From Methylobacter sp. (GTDB lineage Bacteria > Pseudomonadota > Gammaproteobacteria > Methylococcales > Methylomonadaceae): 59,415 nucleotides of DNA. The stretch spans positions 1 through 59,415 of the forward strand of contig JAQTQN010000003.1 in assembly GCA_028712225.1 (NCBI GenBank), read 5' to 3'. The stretch's first letter is position 1, and the number at the start of each line of letters is the position of its first letter. This document shows positions 18,670 to 27,436 of this stretch, one piece after another. A program made the translations under genes and the position numbers. A model generated the notes under the pieces. That model was not told the DNA's origin, searched no databases, and saw only the letters and a program-made list of their open reading frames with translations.

Positions 18670-19368
18670 ATGTCATTATCAAAAAAATTAGCGGCAGAGT
18701 TTATTGGAACTTCTTGGCTGGTGTTAGGTGGGTGCGGAAGTGCCGTACTTGCTGCAGCTTTTCCTGACGTCGGAATCGGTTTTTTGGGCGTTTCGTTAGC
18801 TTTCGGGCTAACGGTATTAACTATGGCATTTGCTATTGGTCATATATCAGGTTGCCATTTAAACCCGGCGGTATCTTTGGGACTTTGGGCGGGTGGCAGA
18901 TTTTCAGCGACAGAACTTGGCTACTACATCTTGGCGCAAGTTGCGGGCGGGATTCTTGGTGCCGGCGTTTTATATCTAATTGCAACCGGCAAGGCTGGCT
19001 TTGAAATTGGAGGGTTTGCATCCAATGGCTATGGTGAACACTCACCTGGTGGTTACAGCTTGGCGGCAGCATTAACGACAGAAGTGGTTTTGACGTTTAT
19101 GTTTCTGATCATCATTTTGGGGGCAACCGATAAGCGCGCACCGCAAGGTTTTGCACCTATTGCGATTGGCTTAGGACTTACGCTGATCCATTTGATTAGC
19201 ATCCCTGTTACCAATACGTCTGTTAACCCCGCAAGAAGTACCGCCGTTGCTATATTTGCCGGCGATTGGGCAATATCGCAACTGTGGTTATTTTGGGTTG
19301 CGCCGATCGCCGGAGCCATTATTGCCGGATTTGTGTATCGTTGGCTTGAAGCTGAGGATGCTGCTTAA
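18670..19368 (+). CDS. aqpZ: Aquaporin Z
   Basis: Six membrane segments with two NPA loops (residues 65-67 and 186-188) define an aquaporin. The selectivity-filter positions look like those of water-specific AqpZ: Phe45, His174, Thr183 and Arg189, and [12 protein letters not shown] and NTSVNPARS match the AqpZ branch. The 232-residue length is normal. It has its own ribosome site (GAGGTG) and likely its own promoter after the HDOD gene. Confidence 0.93.
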   Translation: MSLSKKLAAEFIGTSWLVLGGCGSAVLAAAFPDVGIGFLGVSLAFGLTVLTMAFAIGHISGCHLNPAVSLGLWAGGRFSATELGYYILAQVAGGILGAGVLYLIATGKAGFEIGGFASNGYGEHSPGGYSLAAALTTEVVLTFMFLIIILGATDKRAPQGFAPIAIGLGLTLIHLISIPVTNTSVNPARSTAVAIFAGDWAISQLWLFWVAPIAGAIIAGFVYRWLEAEDAA

Positions 19369-19387
19369 ATCAGTCAATATAGAAACT

Positions 19388-19420
19388 GTAAAGCGGGGGG
19401 CATACGCATTTCCGCTTTAC
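19388..19420. terminator. Hairpin between convergent genes
   Basis: GTAAAGCGG and CCGCTTTAC form a 9-bp stem between the aqpZ stop and the end of the minus-strand gene run. It lacks a strong T-run on either side, so termination is only suggested by its place. Confidence 0.45.
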
Positions 19421-19444
19421 CGTCTTAATGATTTAACTGCCGTA

Positions 19445-19840
19445 TTAATAGAAGCCTTTTTGACGCATTTCGGCCTCAAAAAGCTGTAGGTATTTTGTTT
19501 CCGGGTGCCGCCGAATGGCCTCTTCCAGTAGCTCTAAATCGGCACCATCAACATCAGCGGCAAATAAAATCATTAAGCCGCCATCATTAGAATCAATAAC
19601 CGTTTCCTGCAGTTGTGCGATTACTCCACCGCGTTCAGCTTTAATCAACGCAAACTCATAAGCGATACGTGGCTGATTGGCGTTGATAACAATCGATTCA
19701 AGCAACTCCAAATCTGCTTCCGGCAGATCATGGGCAAACCGATAAGCCAATTCGGCATCGTCTAACGCAACCACTTGTTGTTGCAGTTGTTCGTTAAAGC
19801 CCTGTTCGCTGATTCTTTTTAATAATTCAACAGCTGTCAT
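19445..19840 (-). CDS. Hypothetical acidic helical-repeat protein
   Basis: The 131-residue protein shows a loose internal repeat: DLPEADLELLESIVINANQP and later DVDGADLELLEEAIRRHPE, suggesting two or three helix-turn-helix units like a small TPR/HEAT solenoid. There is no signal or membrane segment. It follows the UPF0149-type gene by 15 bases and is the last gene of the minus-strand run. No family is recognised and no function is proposed. Confidence 0.65.
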   Translation of the reverse strand: MTAVELLKRISEQGFNEQLQQQVVALDDAELAYRFAHDLPEADLELLESIVINANQPRIAYEFALIKAERGGVIAQLQETVIDSNDGGLMILFAADVDGADLELLEEAIRRHPETKYLQLFEAEMRQKGFY

Positions 19841-19855
19841 GGCTTGACCTCCCGT

Positions 19856-20500
19856 TCAGACACTTTCAGCAACTTGCCTTGCGAGCAAGCGTTCGGACAT
19901 CTGGGCAGCAAAAAGTCTTATACATTCATAGGCTTCCGGCAATGTTTGTAGCAAAGTTGCCATAAGCAGTTCATCTGTAGGTTCTCTTCCGGTCAGTTGC
20001 AACTGTGATTTCAGCTGATCGATGTTTTTTAGGACGGATAAATCACCTTCAACCAAGGCAATAATGATGTCAACGCTGTTACTGACTACATCAGATGCCT
20101 GATTAGTTTCCTTGACAATAATGCCGCTTTTCCAAAAGGCGAGCCGTAAACGTAAGCCTTGTAAAAATCCGGAGCTCCAATACCAAAGCCGATCAAATCC
20201 AGCATCATCAAGAGCACTGAAGTCATATGGAAATTTAAGTTCATTTTTAAGTAAGGCTTTGTTGCTGGCTTTAACAACGGCGGTAACAGCATTTTTTAAG
20301 TCTTTTGATTGTTTGCCGGTTAACTGGGGGCGCTCGCCAAAAAATAATTCGGCCATCCAGTCGGCCGGATCAATGATGGCGGGAGTAATGGCTAATGCAT
20401 AAAAGAAACCGCTAAGTCCGTCTTGATTTAGGTGCTCATCTGTTGGCACGCAGTTGTTGAGTTCGGCTTCCAGTTTACGAAGTAATTTTTTATCTATCAT
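19856..20500 (-). CDS. UPF0149 (YecA-like) family protein without SEC-C tail
   Basis: The N-terminal half carries the UPF0149 pattern: LSGFFYALAITPAIIDPADWMAELF, then a helical domain with WYWSSGFLQGLRLR. Many YecA proteins end in a metal-binding SEC-C motif; this one has no terminal Cys cluster. The biochemical function of the family is not established. It sits 50 bases after the PhnD-like gene, so it may or may not share that transcript. Confidence 0.65.
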   Translation of the reverse strand: MIDKKLLRKLEAELNNCVPTDEHLNQDGLSGFFYALAITPAIIDPADWMAELFFGERPQLTGKQSKDLKNAVTAVVKASNKALLKNELKFPYDFSALDDAGFDRLWYWSSGFLQGLRLRLAFWKSGIIVKETNQASDVVSNSVDIIIALVEGDLSVLKNIDQLKSQLQLTGREPTDELLMATLLQTLPEAYECIRLFAAQMSERLLARQVAESV

Positions 20501-20550
20501 GGGATAAGCTCTTTGAAAGTTTCATGAATTAAGGGGGGCTGGTAACGGCT

Positions 20551-21297
20551 TTAGGTGTTTAGGGTATCCATTAAATCAATCATAAATTCCATGTCTTCAT
20601 CTTCAATGTTTGCCCAAACGTCAAAGCTAAGGTTTTTTAACACATCTCTTCCCTTCTCGTCGACATTCATCGCCAATAAACTTTCTCTTAATTCATCACG
20701 CCGGTGGGCTAATCTCGGTCCAACTAACAGAGCATGTTGAATAACGCCAATTTGGCTTTGTACTAATATTCTTAGTTGTTTTTTAATGATGCTGGATAAA
20801 TCGTCATAGGCTTCAGCCAAAAAAATACCAACATCCGCGTCTTCGCGCAGCAATTGTTTGGCGACTAACACATAACTGTCACAGACTTTTATTTGGACAT
20901 TGTCGGTAGTCAAATCGGCAGGTTCCAGCATGATCATACCCATTAATCTGACATCAGGGTCTTCCGTGACGGCTATCCGGCTACCTGGCGATAATTCGGT
21001 GACATCGGTAATGGCGCTTGCTTTATTGACAGCGACGATGGCTTCATCGGATACCCCTTGTACCTTAACCAACGGCAGAAAGCCTTTTTCGCGTACCAGC
21101 ATCGCAGCATCAAAAGGGTTGGCGTAAATCAAATCAATTTTGTCGATGTGGATAGCATCACGCTGTGCTTGAAAACTGTTATATAGCTCCAGATGGATGG
21201 CTTCGCCGATTTGTCTTTGTAGCCAGGTATTAAAAATGTACCATCCGGAAAGATGGTCGGGGCTAAAGTCGGGGCTAACGGTTAACTGGTAAGGCAT
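20551..21297 (-). CDS. PhnD/phosphonate-binding-like protein without signal peptide
   Basis: The fold matches periplasmic phosphate/phosphonate-binding proteins: YIFNTWLQRQIGEAI, IDLIYANPFDAAML, LSPGSRIAVTEDPDVRLMG and a second lobe with ADVGIFLAEAYD. I start at the ATG at 21297 (MPYQLTV), which has GGAG seven bases before it; the track start at 21330 overlaps the PAS gene. There is no signal peptide, so this binding domain is predicted to be cytoplasmic, acting as a ligand sensor rather than a transporter part. It follows the PAS and protoglobin genes in one run. Confidence 0.75.
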   Translation of the reverse strand: MPYQLTVSPDFSPDHLSGWYIFNTWLQRQIGEAIHLELYNSFQAQRDAIHIDKIDLIYANPFDAAMLVREKGFLPLVKVQGVSDEAIVAVNKASAITDVTELSPGSRIAVTEDPDVRLMGMIMLEPADLTTDNVQIKVCDSYVLVAKQLLREDADVGIFLAEAYDDLSSIIKKQLRILVQSQIGVIQHALLVGPRLAHRRDELRESLLAMNVDEKGRDVLKNLSFDVWANIEDEDMEFMIDLMDTLNT

Positions 21298-21326
21298 GTT
21301 GCGTCTCCACGTTATCAAGCAGGTGA

Positions 21327-21812
21327 TCAAAACAGGGTAGGGTAAAGTTTAATGGACTCTTCCACTTTAGATCGGGATGGTTTGCGGCGTACTGAGGTAT
21401 AGCCTACAACTTGGCCATGTCTGACATTGGGTATTACTGTTGCTTTCACCCAATAATAGCCGCCATCTTTACGCAGGTTTTTAACATAGCCTTGCCATTT
21501 TTCGCCTTTGCTAACGGTATTCCATAAATCTTTAAAAGCGGCGGGTGGCATGTCCGGGTGTCTTAAAATGGAGTGTGGAGAATTAATCAATTCCTCTTGG
21601 GTATAGCCGGACATTTCAACAAAGGATTTGTTTACCTGAGTGATTATGCCGTTGATGTCGGTTGTTGAGACGATAAGTTTGCCATCAGGGTAAGGCGTTT
21701 CTGTTTCTGTATATAAGCAAGTGCGGCGTATGCCGCCGTATAAGTCCAGAGTTACTTCCTTGTAATCCCCGATTATGTGTTCCGGTTTCATATCATAAAT
21801 CATGGGAACCAT
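21327..21812 (-). CDS. Stand-alone PAS domain protein (Aer-like)
   Basis: A single PAS domain fills residues 40-150: LIVSTTDINGIITQVNKSF, SGYTQEELIN, HSILRHPDMPPAAFKDLW and YYWVKATVIPN. This is the Aer-type PAS subfamily (PAS_3 pattern), often binding FAD or heme for redox or oxygen sensing. No output domain is attached, so signalling must pass through partners in the same operon. The exact start is uncertain among three nearby ATGs. A 69-base gap with a hairpin separates it from the protoglobin gene. Confidence 0.85.
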   Translation of the reverse strand: MVPMIYDMKPEHIIGDYKEVTLDLYGGIRRTCLYTETETPYPDGKLIVSTTDINGIITQVNKSFVEMSGYTQEELINSPHSILRHPDMPPAAFKDLWNTVSKGEKWQGYVKNLRKDGGYYWVKATVIPNVRHGQVVGYTSVRRKPSRSKVEESIKLYPTLF

Positions 21813-21838
21813 CTTCTCCGCTTCGCTGCGCTAAGGAA

Positions 21839-21864
21839 ATCAGCCTGAAATTCATCAGGCTGAT
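21839..21864. terminator. Intercistronic hairpin in the GTPase/roadblock run
   Basis: ATCAGCCTGA and TCAGGCTGAT form a perfect 10-bp stem with a 6-base loop between the protoglobin and PAS genes. No T-run follows in the direction of transcription, so it may be an RNA-stability or partial attenuation element rather than a full stop. Confidence 0.5.
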
Positions 21865-21881
21865 GGGACATGGTTTTGGAT

Positions 21882-22439
21882 CTAGTTATAAGCTTTGGCA
21901 AGATTGGTAAATAGAGTGCGGCTCATTCCGGAAATTTTTAGAAATTTCTCTAGTTCTTCAGCAATGCTGGATTCTTGATAGGATTGTTGCATGATCATCA
22001 ATGCCAGCCCTGTTACTGCGTTAATGGCTTGCAGTGCTTTGCTGCATTTGTCGAGGTCAGACCCCATTTTGTCTATGACTAGTTTGATGATTTCAGTGTT
22101 AATCAAGGTCATGGCGCCAGCCATAAATTCTACCGGTAAGTTGACTTTGACATGAATATCACCAACTTTGTACATCCCCTCGGCAAACTGGGCATCAACA
22201 TCAAGTTCGAATAGATTTATCATCCATTTTAAATGCGCGGCTTTTAGATGCTCAATGCGGCCGGCCAAGTATTTTTCAGCAGCCGGTATAGTCGCTAACT
22301 GCTCGTAAAAGCTGTCGGTGACCTGTTTAAGATGCGGTGTTATCACGGGGGCGATGTCTTTTAAACAAACCTCCAACTCTGGTGTTAAACCTGAAAAAGT
22401 TTTGCTATACATAATCAACTCATTAAAGTTTTGTGCCAT
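21882..22439 (-). CDS. Protoglobin-family heme sensor domain protein
   Basis: The 185-residue protein matches globin-coupled-sensor/protoglobin domains: ITPHLKQVTDSFYEQLATIP, LKAAHLKWMINLF and VGDIHVKVNLPVEFMAGAM, where the His of GDIHVKVNLP is at the expected proximal heme-ligand position. The family binds oxygen, CO or NO. Here the globin is alone, with no attached output domain, in a run with roadblock and small GTPase genes. Oxygen or NO sensing is therefore likely; the output is unknown. Confidence 0.82.
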   Translation of the reverse strand: MAQNFNELIMYSKTFSGLTPELEVCLKDIAPVITPHLKQVTDSFYEQLATIPAAEKYLAGRIEHLKAAHLKWMINLFELDVDAQFAEGMYKVGDIHVKVNLPVEFMAGAMTLINTEIIKLVIDKMGSDLDKCSKALQAINAVTGLALMIMQQSYQESSIAEELEKFLKISGMSRTLFTNLAKAYN

Positions 22440-22468
22440 ACAAATGCTCCAAGTTCAGTAAGCCGGAA

Positions 22469-22831
22469 TTACAACAACTCGGCAATGCTGGCTGCCGCAC
22501 GTTTTACGTCAAGAAAGATCAAGCCCAATTTGGCGTTGGGTTTTGCTAAAACAGTCAATACCGATTCGGCCCCAGCATAAGTCATCAATACATAGCCTTT
22601 GTCACCTTTAATCAGTACTTGTTCCAGCGCTCCCCTAGCCAATTCTTGCGCGGTTCTGTCGCCTAATGACAGCATTGCTGCACTCATTGCTCCCACCCGG
22701 TCTTCGTCCATGCCTGCCGGTAGAACAGACGCTATCATTAAACCGTCAGTCGATATGACGCCTGAAGCTTCGATATCGCCTGATGTACCATTAAGTTCTG
22801 TTAAAACAGATGTCAACATATCTGCGCGCAT
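22469..22831 (-). CDS. Roadblock/LC7 domain protein
   Basis: The 120 residues are one roadblock/LC7 domain: DIEASGVISTDGLMIASVLP, RVGAMSAAMLSLGDRTAQEL, GYVLMTYAG and a final amphipathic helix. Bacterial roadblock proteins such as MglB regulate small Ras-like GTPases. A strong ribosome site (AAGGA) precedes the ATG. The GTPase gene lies two genes upstream, which makes a regulator/GTPase pair likely. Confidence 0.9.
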   Translation of the reverse strand: MRADMLTSVLTELNGTSGDIEASGVISTDGLMIASVLPAGMDEDRVGAMSAAMLSLGDRTAQELARGALEQVLIKGDKGYVLMTYAGAESVLTVLAKPNAKLGLIFLDVKRAAASIAELL

Positions 22832-22860
22832 AGTTTTTCCTTTTTCTGAGTGATTAAAAA

Positions 22861-23505
22861 TTAATTGTTCTTAGTTGCGTAACGAATAGTTAACGCCCAC
22901 ACCAAAGATACAAATTCCGGCTGGTTAAAATGGGGAATGCCGGAAACTGCCATCACAAAGCGGTTATTGCCGATAAATAACGGCCAAAAACCGACTTGGC
23001 TGTTACCGAACATGTCGATCACCGCCCAGGCATGGCTGCCTAGCCCCATGTTGTTGAGCAACAATCCTGAGCGGCGCTCATGGACGGTTGCAATTTCTGC
23101 ACTTAACGCCGACAGCTCCTCAGCGACTTCATGCGGAAACCCTTGACTGGCAAGATAAAACCCTTGTTGATCTGCGAGTAATACCTTGCCGTTTTCTGAG
23201 AGCGTACCGAGTAGGTCGGGTAGAATATGTTCTAGCGTATCACCTGGGTAGTCTTGAGCGTTTTGCAGGCCTTGTATCCAACCCAGTTTCTGGCAGTGGT
23301 AGAGCAATTCCAGACACTTTTGCTCATCCTCAAGACCCATTAACTGCTGTAATGTTTCAAGTGTTAATGCTGGAGTTTGTCTCTGAAGCAACAGGTTCCT
23401 GAGGAATTGCCGGGGTTTATCAATTTCCGTGGCGCAAATAGCGTAGTAAGCGCCGACGGGTGTCGGATAAAGATGAAGCCCTTTGCTCAGCGCATAGTTA
23501 CTCAT
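22861..23505 (-). CDS. Two-domain protein with roadblock-like C-terminus
   Basis: Residues 1-90 are helical and resemble a winged-helix (LTLETLQQLMGLEDEQKCLELLYHCQKLGWI). Residues 95-214 look like a diverged roadblock fold: GKVLLADQQGFYLASQGFPHEVAEELSALSAEIA and a strand pair VIDMFGNSQVGFWPLF. It overlaps the GTPase gene by 4 bp, the tightest coupling in the run. A role as scaffold or regulator of the GTPase is inferred from this linkage; the domain calls are by pattern only. Confidence 0.65.
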   Translation of the reverse strand: MSNYALSKGLHLYPTPVGAYYAICATEIDKPRQFLRNLLLQRQTPALTLETLQQLMGLEDEQKCLELLYHCQKLGWIQGLQNAQDYPGDTLEHILPDLLGTLSENGKVLLADQQGFYLASQGFPHEVAEELSALSAEIATVHERRSGLLLNNMGLGSHAWAVIDMFGNSQVGFWPLFIGNNRFVMAVSGIPHFNQPEFVSLVWALTIRYATKNN

Positions 23506-24044
23506 AAACCTTCCTCTGCTCCGGGATCCAACGAAAATAGCAACGATTGAACCAATACTGAAACATCATTTCTAACCCTGGCATCAACGGCAAACACTGG
23601 CGGCTTTAACCCCAGTGTTTTAAGTTGCAGGTGATAATCGTCAATAGTGGGCGTCATACTGACATCCATCTGTGTCACGCCTATGGCAACACCGGTTTCG
23701 CCAATAAATTTATCAAAGGCTTCTAAAAAGAATTTCATATCCTGGAATGGATCTGCCCGGGTATTGTCCAGCAGTAACACCAAACCAATGCCACCATTGA
23801 TCAAAATGTCCCACATAAAATCGAAGCGTTCTTGACCAGGTGTTCCGTAAAGATGGATTTTTTCACCGCCTGCCAGATTCATAATGCCGTAGTCCATGGC
23901 AACTGTGGTTGCGGCTTTTCTGGTTTTGGTCATATCGCTAGCCGCCGCGTCGGTTTTTATCGGCGGTACATCACTAATCGAATTGATGGCTGTGGTTTTG
24001 CCTGCGCCGACCGGTCCGGTAAAAATAATCTTGTATTGACTCAT
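23502..24044 (-). CDS. Small Ras/MglA-like GTPase
   Basis: The 180-residue protein is a bare GTPase domain with P-loop GPVGAGKTT, a switch II segment LYGTPGQERFDFMW and a base-specificity motif TQMD in place of the usual NKxD. Related bacterial GTPases (MglA and the wider set adjacent to roadblock genes) act as polarity or localisation switches. The unusual G4 may alter nucleotide preference. It is flanked by a roadblock-like gene (4-bp overlap) and a receiver-like gene. Confidence 0.88.
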   Translation of the reverse strand: MSQYKIIFTGPVGAGKTTAINSISDVPPIKTDAAASDMTKTRKAATTVAMDYGIMNLAGGEKIHLYGTPGQERFDFMWDILINGGIGLVLLLDNTRADPFQDMKFFLEAFDKFIGETGVAIGVTQMDVSMTPTIDDYHLQLKTLGLKPPVFAVDARVRNDVSVLVQSLLFSLDPGAEEGL

Positions 24045-24059
24045 GATATGTATGATCCG

Positions 24060-25247
24060 TTATGCGTTACTGCCACGTAATTTGCTGATGATACGGCCTA
24101 ACAGGCCCTTCTTTTTCGAGGGTACGATTACCGGTGCTTGCACTAATTCGTCGGCTTCCCGTCTTGCCTGGCCAACTAAGCCTAAAGCGTAGGCGGCACT
24201 GATAAATACAAAAACATACTGAGGTTTAATATTGAGCGCCTTAATAATCTCTTCTACCGTTTTAGGTTCCTGAACCAAAAGTGCGGCAATACGCATCGCG
24301 TGCGGCGTAATTAACAGGCGGGTAAAATTAGGCCAGTTTTTTAAGTACACAGGATGTTCCAGATTGATAGCGTCAGGGTACCGGCCTTTCGATGTCCAGC
24401 AGGCCACTTTCCAGAGGAAAGCATCCAAGTTATGGAATTTTTCCGGTTCATCGTTCAAAGCGGATAGATTTGCTTTAAACGGTGACAGCTGCATTTTTTG
24501 ACCGGTAAGCCTGTCAACTTTGACATTGGCAAATGCTCTTAATAACTTGTCGTCGGCGTCCAGCCAGATTTTACGGCTTTGCGGAAACAGCACGACTTGC
24601 CGCCAGCCTGTGTGTAACTGGAGGTTTTCGCCTTTTTCATGACTGGTGTTAATGGCGAATTGAATATAATCCTGAAAATAATCTTTGGGGTTATATGCTG
24701 CCTTGGCAAATTGCGTCGGGTCATTGACATCCACGCCGGGCACTACACCTATGTATGCATTAAAAGCCGCCTCGTTTAACTGCATTGCGGTTTGATGTTT
24801 ATTGCCCTTTTGTGCGTCAGTATTACGAGCGTATTTTTTCAGTACCGGTTGCTCGGCAGCGGCATCATTTGCAATTGGATCGTTATTAGACTGTTGACTC
24901 TCTCTAGCTTGCCGGGCTTGCTGCTCCAGTCTGGCTTTAACCTCGGCCAGTGCGCCAAGCATATCTTCGGCTTTAACCGGCTTTTTAACCAAAACGACAT
25001 TGTCCAATTTTATGCTTTGTAAAGATAAGACAATAATCGGTCTGGACAATGGTTTAGCCGCATGTTCCGCCAATAATTGTTTGGCATTGTGACTATCACC
25101 ATCGAAAATATCAATGTCCGCCGAGGCTTCATCAACCACCACTGCAGCACCTTTGCAAGGCCCTTGTAAGTACATAGCCATGGTTCTGATGCTGCGCTCA
25201 TTCATCGCATATAGAGCAACTCTAAGTGGGCGTTTTATCTTATCCAT
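24060..25247 (-). CDS. Receiver-like and winged-helix-like protein of the GTPase operon
   Basis: Residues 1-110 resemble a degenerate receiver domain: RVALYAMNERSIRTMAMYL, DIDIFDGDSHNAKQLL, a hydrophobic strand and VVLVKKPVKAEDML, with the conserved Lys-Pro end. A linker rich in Gln and Ala follows (110-160). The C-terminal half ends in a probable winged helix (MRIAALLVQEPKTVEEIIKALNIKPQYVFVFISAAYALGL) and a basic tail KKKGLLGRIISKLRG. It starts 8 bases inside the upstream gene. Probable role: adaptor or regulator of the adjacent GTPase. Confidence 0.6.
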   Translation of the reverse strand: MDKIKRPLRVALYAMNERSIRTMAMYLQGPCKGAAVVVDEASADIDIFDGDSHNAKQLLAEHAAKPLSRPIIVLSLQSIKLDNVVLVKKPVKAEDMLGALAEVKARLEQQARQARESQQSNNDPIANDAAAEQPVLKKYARNTDAQKGNKHQTAMQLNEAAFNAYIGVVPGVDVNDPTQFAKAAYNPKDYFQDYIQFAINTSHEKGENLQLHTGWRQVVLFPQSRKIWLDADDKLLRAFANVKVDRLTGQKMQLSPFKANLSALNDEPEKFHNLDAFLWKVACWTSKGRYPDAINLEHPVYLKNWPNFTRLLITPHAMRIAALLVQEPKTVEEIIKALNIKPQYVFVFISAAYALGLVGQARREADELVQAPVIVPSKKKGLLGRIISKLRGSNA

Positions 25248-25971
25248 TTTGATTTAGCTCTTTGAAATACTCGCTCATAGACTGCCATTCATCCGGCACC
25301 TGCAGGCCCGAATCTGTTAATTTGCTGTACATGCGATTAAAACTGTCTGCATCTCGGATTGATTGGTAGAGTATTAACAATTCCTCATGCAGCTCCAGCC
25401 TATCGGGTTGCTTCAGAATGGCAGTTTCAAGCACCGCCTGCGCCTCCAGCAGTTGACTGTATTCAATAAAATCACGAGCCAGGACTAGGGGATCGACGTC
25501 CAAGTGACGCTTGCCTTCGGTAAGTTGAACTATATGGGGTGTGCCGATAAGCCCCTTGCTGAATAGTGAATAACGGTTGCCCGGCAGCAATTGACTATCA
25601 ATTTTGGTGTGTTGCAAATACCGCTGCAGCGTTTTTAACTGCTTTGCGCTCAATGCAGATCTTGCGCCGATAACCATACGACGACTGATCGCCTCGCCGC
25701 GCCTATTCAAGACAATCAAAAAATCCACCAACGCCGCATAAAGCTGTTCATCAAGCTTCGCCTGATAGCAGTAATAAATTCGCTGCACATGAGTCAGTAA
25801 ACACTTGGGTGTTTTAGCAACCCTAAACACTAATGTATCTAAAAGACCGGTATCGGGCAGTGCATCGGTTACGAACAAGTTTTTGCTTTCCTGTAGAGAG
25901 AAAAAGCCGACTATTACCGGCGCAAGCGGTGTTTCGTCATTACAAGTAATCAAGGGTAAGTTAGTGTTCAT
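25240..25971 (-). CDS. Hypothetical protein with FimV/TPR-like C-terminus, first gene of the GTPase run
   Basis: The N-terminal 150 residues are not recognised. The C-terminal part (LVLARDFIEYSQLLEAQAVLETAILKQPDRLELHEELLILYQ) has the pattern of a TPR-like unit as found at the C-terminus of FimV/HubP polar proteins. No signal or membrane segment is seen. It is the first gene of the minus-strand run, overlapping the receiver-like gene by 8 bp. The FimV-like tail hints at a polar or pilus connection, which is inference. Confidence 0.6.
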   Translation of the reverse strand: MNTNLPLITCNDETPLAPVIVGFFSLQESKNLFVTDALPDTGLLDTLVFRVAKTPKCLLTHVQRIYYCYQAKLDEQLYAALVDFLIVLNRRGEAISRRMVIGARSALSAKQLKTLQRYLQHTKIDSQLLPGNRYSLFSKGLIGTPHIVQLTEGKRHLDVDPLVLARDFIEYSQLLEAQAVLETAILKQPDRLELHEELLILYQSIRDADSFNRMYSKLTDSGLQVPDEWQSMSEYFKELNQNG

Positions 25972-26107
25972 TTTGGGTTTCCCGATAACATCCGGTAAAG
26001 CCTAGTTTAAAGAGGGTTTTTTTCAAGGCGGTAGCATGACAAACTTTTAATCAGTTCAAAGTTACCCTATCCTGTAGACCATTTTTTTAATCATTAAAGA
26101 AGAAGCC

Positions 26108-27388
26108 ATGACCGAAGCAGCTACATTATTTTCCGATGCCAAACTTGTTATTCCCGGCGGTGTCAATTCTCCCGTTCGTTCTTTTAGCGGTGTGGGCGGC
26201 ACGCCGGTATTTATCGACCGTGCATCGGGCGCTTATATTGTCGACAGTCTGGGCAACAGTTATATCGATTATGTAGGTTCCTGGGGACCGATGATTTTGG
26301 GCCACGCTCATCCGGAAGTGATTGCGGCAGTAAAAACGGCCGCTGAAAAAGGCTTAAGCTTTGGCGCACCGACAGAAATTGAAACGCAAATGGCGCAACG
26401 GGTTTGCGACTTGGTGCCTTCCATCGACATGGTGCGTATGGTCAGCTCCGGCACCGAAGCTACCATGAGCGCTATTCGCTTAGCGCGCGGCTACACCGGT
26501 CGCGATAAAATCGTAAAGTTCGAAGGTTGTTATCACGGTCATTCCGATTCTTTATTGGTTAAAGCCGGTTCCGGCGCACTTACCTTTGGTGTGCCCAGCT
26601 CTCCGGGCGTACCGGCTTCAGTTGCGGAAAACACGCTCACCCTGACTTACAACGACAGCGACGCAGTCAAAAAACTGTTTGCCGACATCGGCGAACAAAT
26701 TGCCTGCATTATTGTCGAGCCGGTAGCCGGCAATATGAACTGCATCCCACCGGTGCCGGGCTTTCTGGAAACCTTGCGTGAAGTGTGTGACCACTATCAA
26801 AGCGTGCTGATTTTTGATGAAGTGATGACCGGCTTTAGAGTTGCATTAGGTGGCGCGCAAGCTGTTTACAACGTCACGCCTGACTTGACCACACTAGGCA
26901 AAATAATCGGCGGCGGCATGCCGGTCGGCGCATTTGGCGGGCGGCGCAAGATCATGGAATGCCTTGCTCCATTAGGCCCGGTTTATCAAGCGGGTACATT
27001 GTCGGGCAACCCCGTGGCCATGGCCGCAGGCTTAAAAACCTTGGAACTGATTGATCAGCCAGGTTTTTACGAAACGTTAACCGCAAAAACAGAAAAATTA
27101 ACTTCCGGCTTGAAAGCCTGTGCCGGTCAAGCCGGTATTGCTCTTAGCACCAACAGTGTCGGCGGCATGTTTGGGTTATTTTTTACTGAAGAGGAGCAAG
27201 TCACCCGCTTTGCCCAAGTGATGGCATGCGATCAAAACCTCTTTAAACGTTTCTTCCACGCTATGCTGGATGAAGGCGTATATCTGGCGCCGTCCGCATT
27301 TGAAGCCGGTTTTGTCTCTATCGCCCACAGTGATGAAGATCTGGATAAAACCCTGGATACTGCAGAAGCTATCTTTAAACGCTTGTAA
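26108..27388 (+). CDS. hemL: Glutamate-1-semialdehyde 2,1-aminomutase
   Basis: This PLP enzyme converts glutamate-1-semialdehyde to 5-aminolevulinate in the C5 pathway of heme synthesis. [41 protein letters not shown] and FDEVMTGFR are intact, and the PLP lysine falls at Lys265 in [18 protein letters not shown], the usual position. Length 426 is typical. It is divergent from the GTPase/roadblock run. Confidence 0.97.
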   Translation: MTEAATLFSDAKLVIPGGVNSPVRSFSGVGGTPVFIDRASGAYIVDSLGNSYIDYVGSWGPMILGHAHPEVIAAVKTAAEKGLSFGAPTEIETQMAQRVCDLVPSIDMVRMVSSGTEATMSAIRLARGYTGRDKIVKFEGCYHGHSDSLLVKAGSGALTFGVPSSPGVPASVAENTLTLTYNDSDAVKKLFADIGEQIACIIVEPVAGNMNCIPPVPGFLETLREVCDHYQSVLIFDEVMTGFRVALGGAQAVYNVTPDLTTLGKIIGGGMPVGAFGGRRKIMECLAPLGPVYQAGTLSGNPVAMAAGLKTLELIDQPGFYETLTAKTEKLTSGLKACAGQAGIALSTNSVGGMFGLFFTEEEQVTRFAQVMACDQNLFKRFFHAMLDEGVYLAPSAFEAGFVSIAHSDEDLDKTLDTAEAIFKRL

Positions 27389-27436
27389 ATCTTTTGGGCT
27401 TTGCGGCCATTGTCGTAAAGCCCGTACCCATTCGAA

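Noticed and set aside
18670-19368. Glycerol facilitator instead of aquaporin
   Set aside because: The selectivity positions (His174, Thr183) and the AqpZ-like NPA contexts favour a water channel.
22469-24044. Direct identification as MglA/MglB of Myxococcus
   Set aside because: The GTPase and roadblock folds fit, but the G4 motif, neighbours and single-domain sensors differ, so no mgl symbols were assigned.
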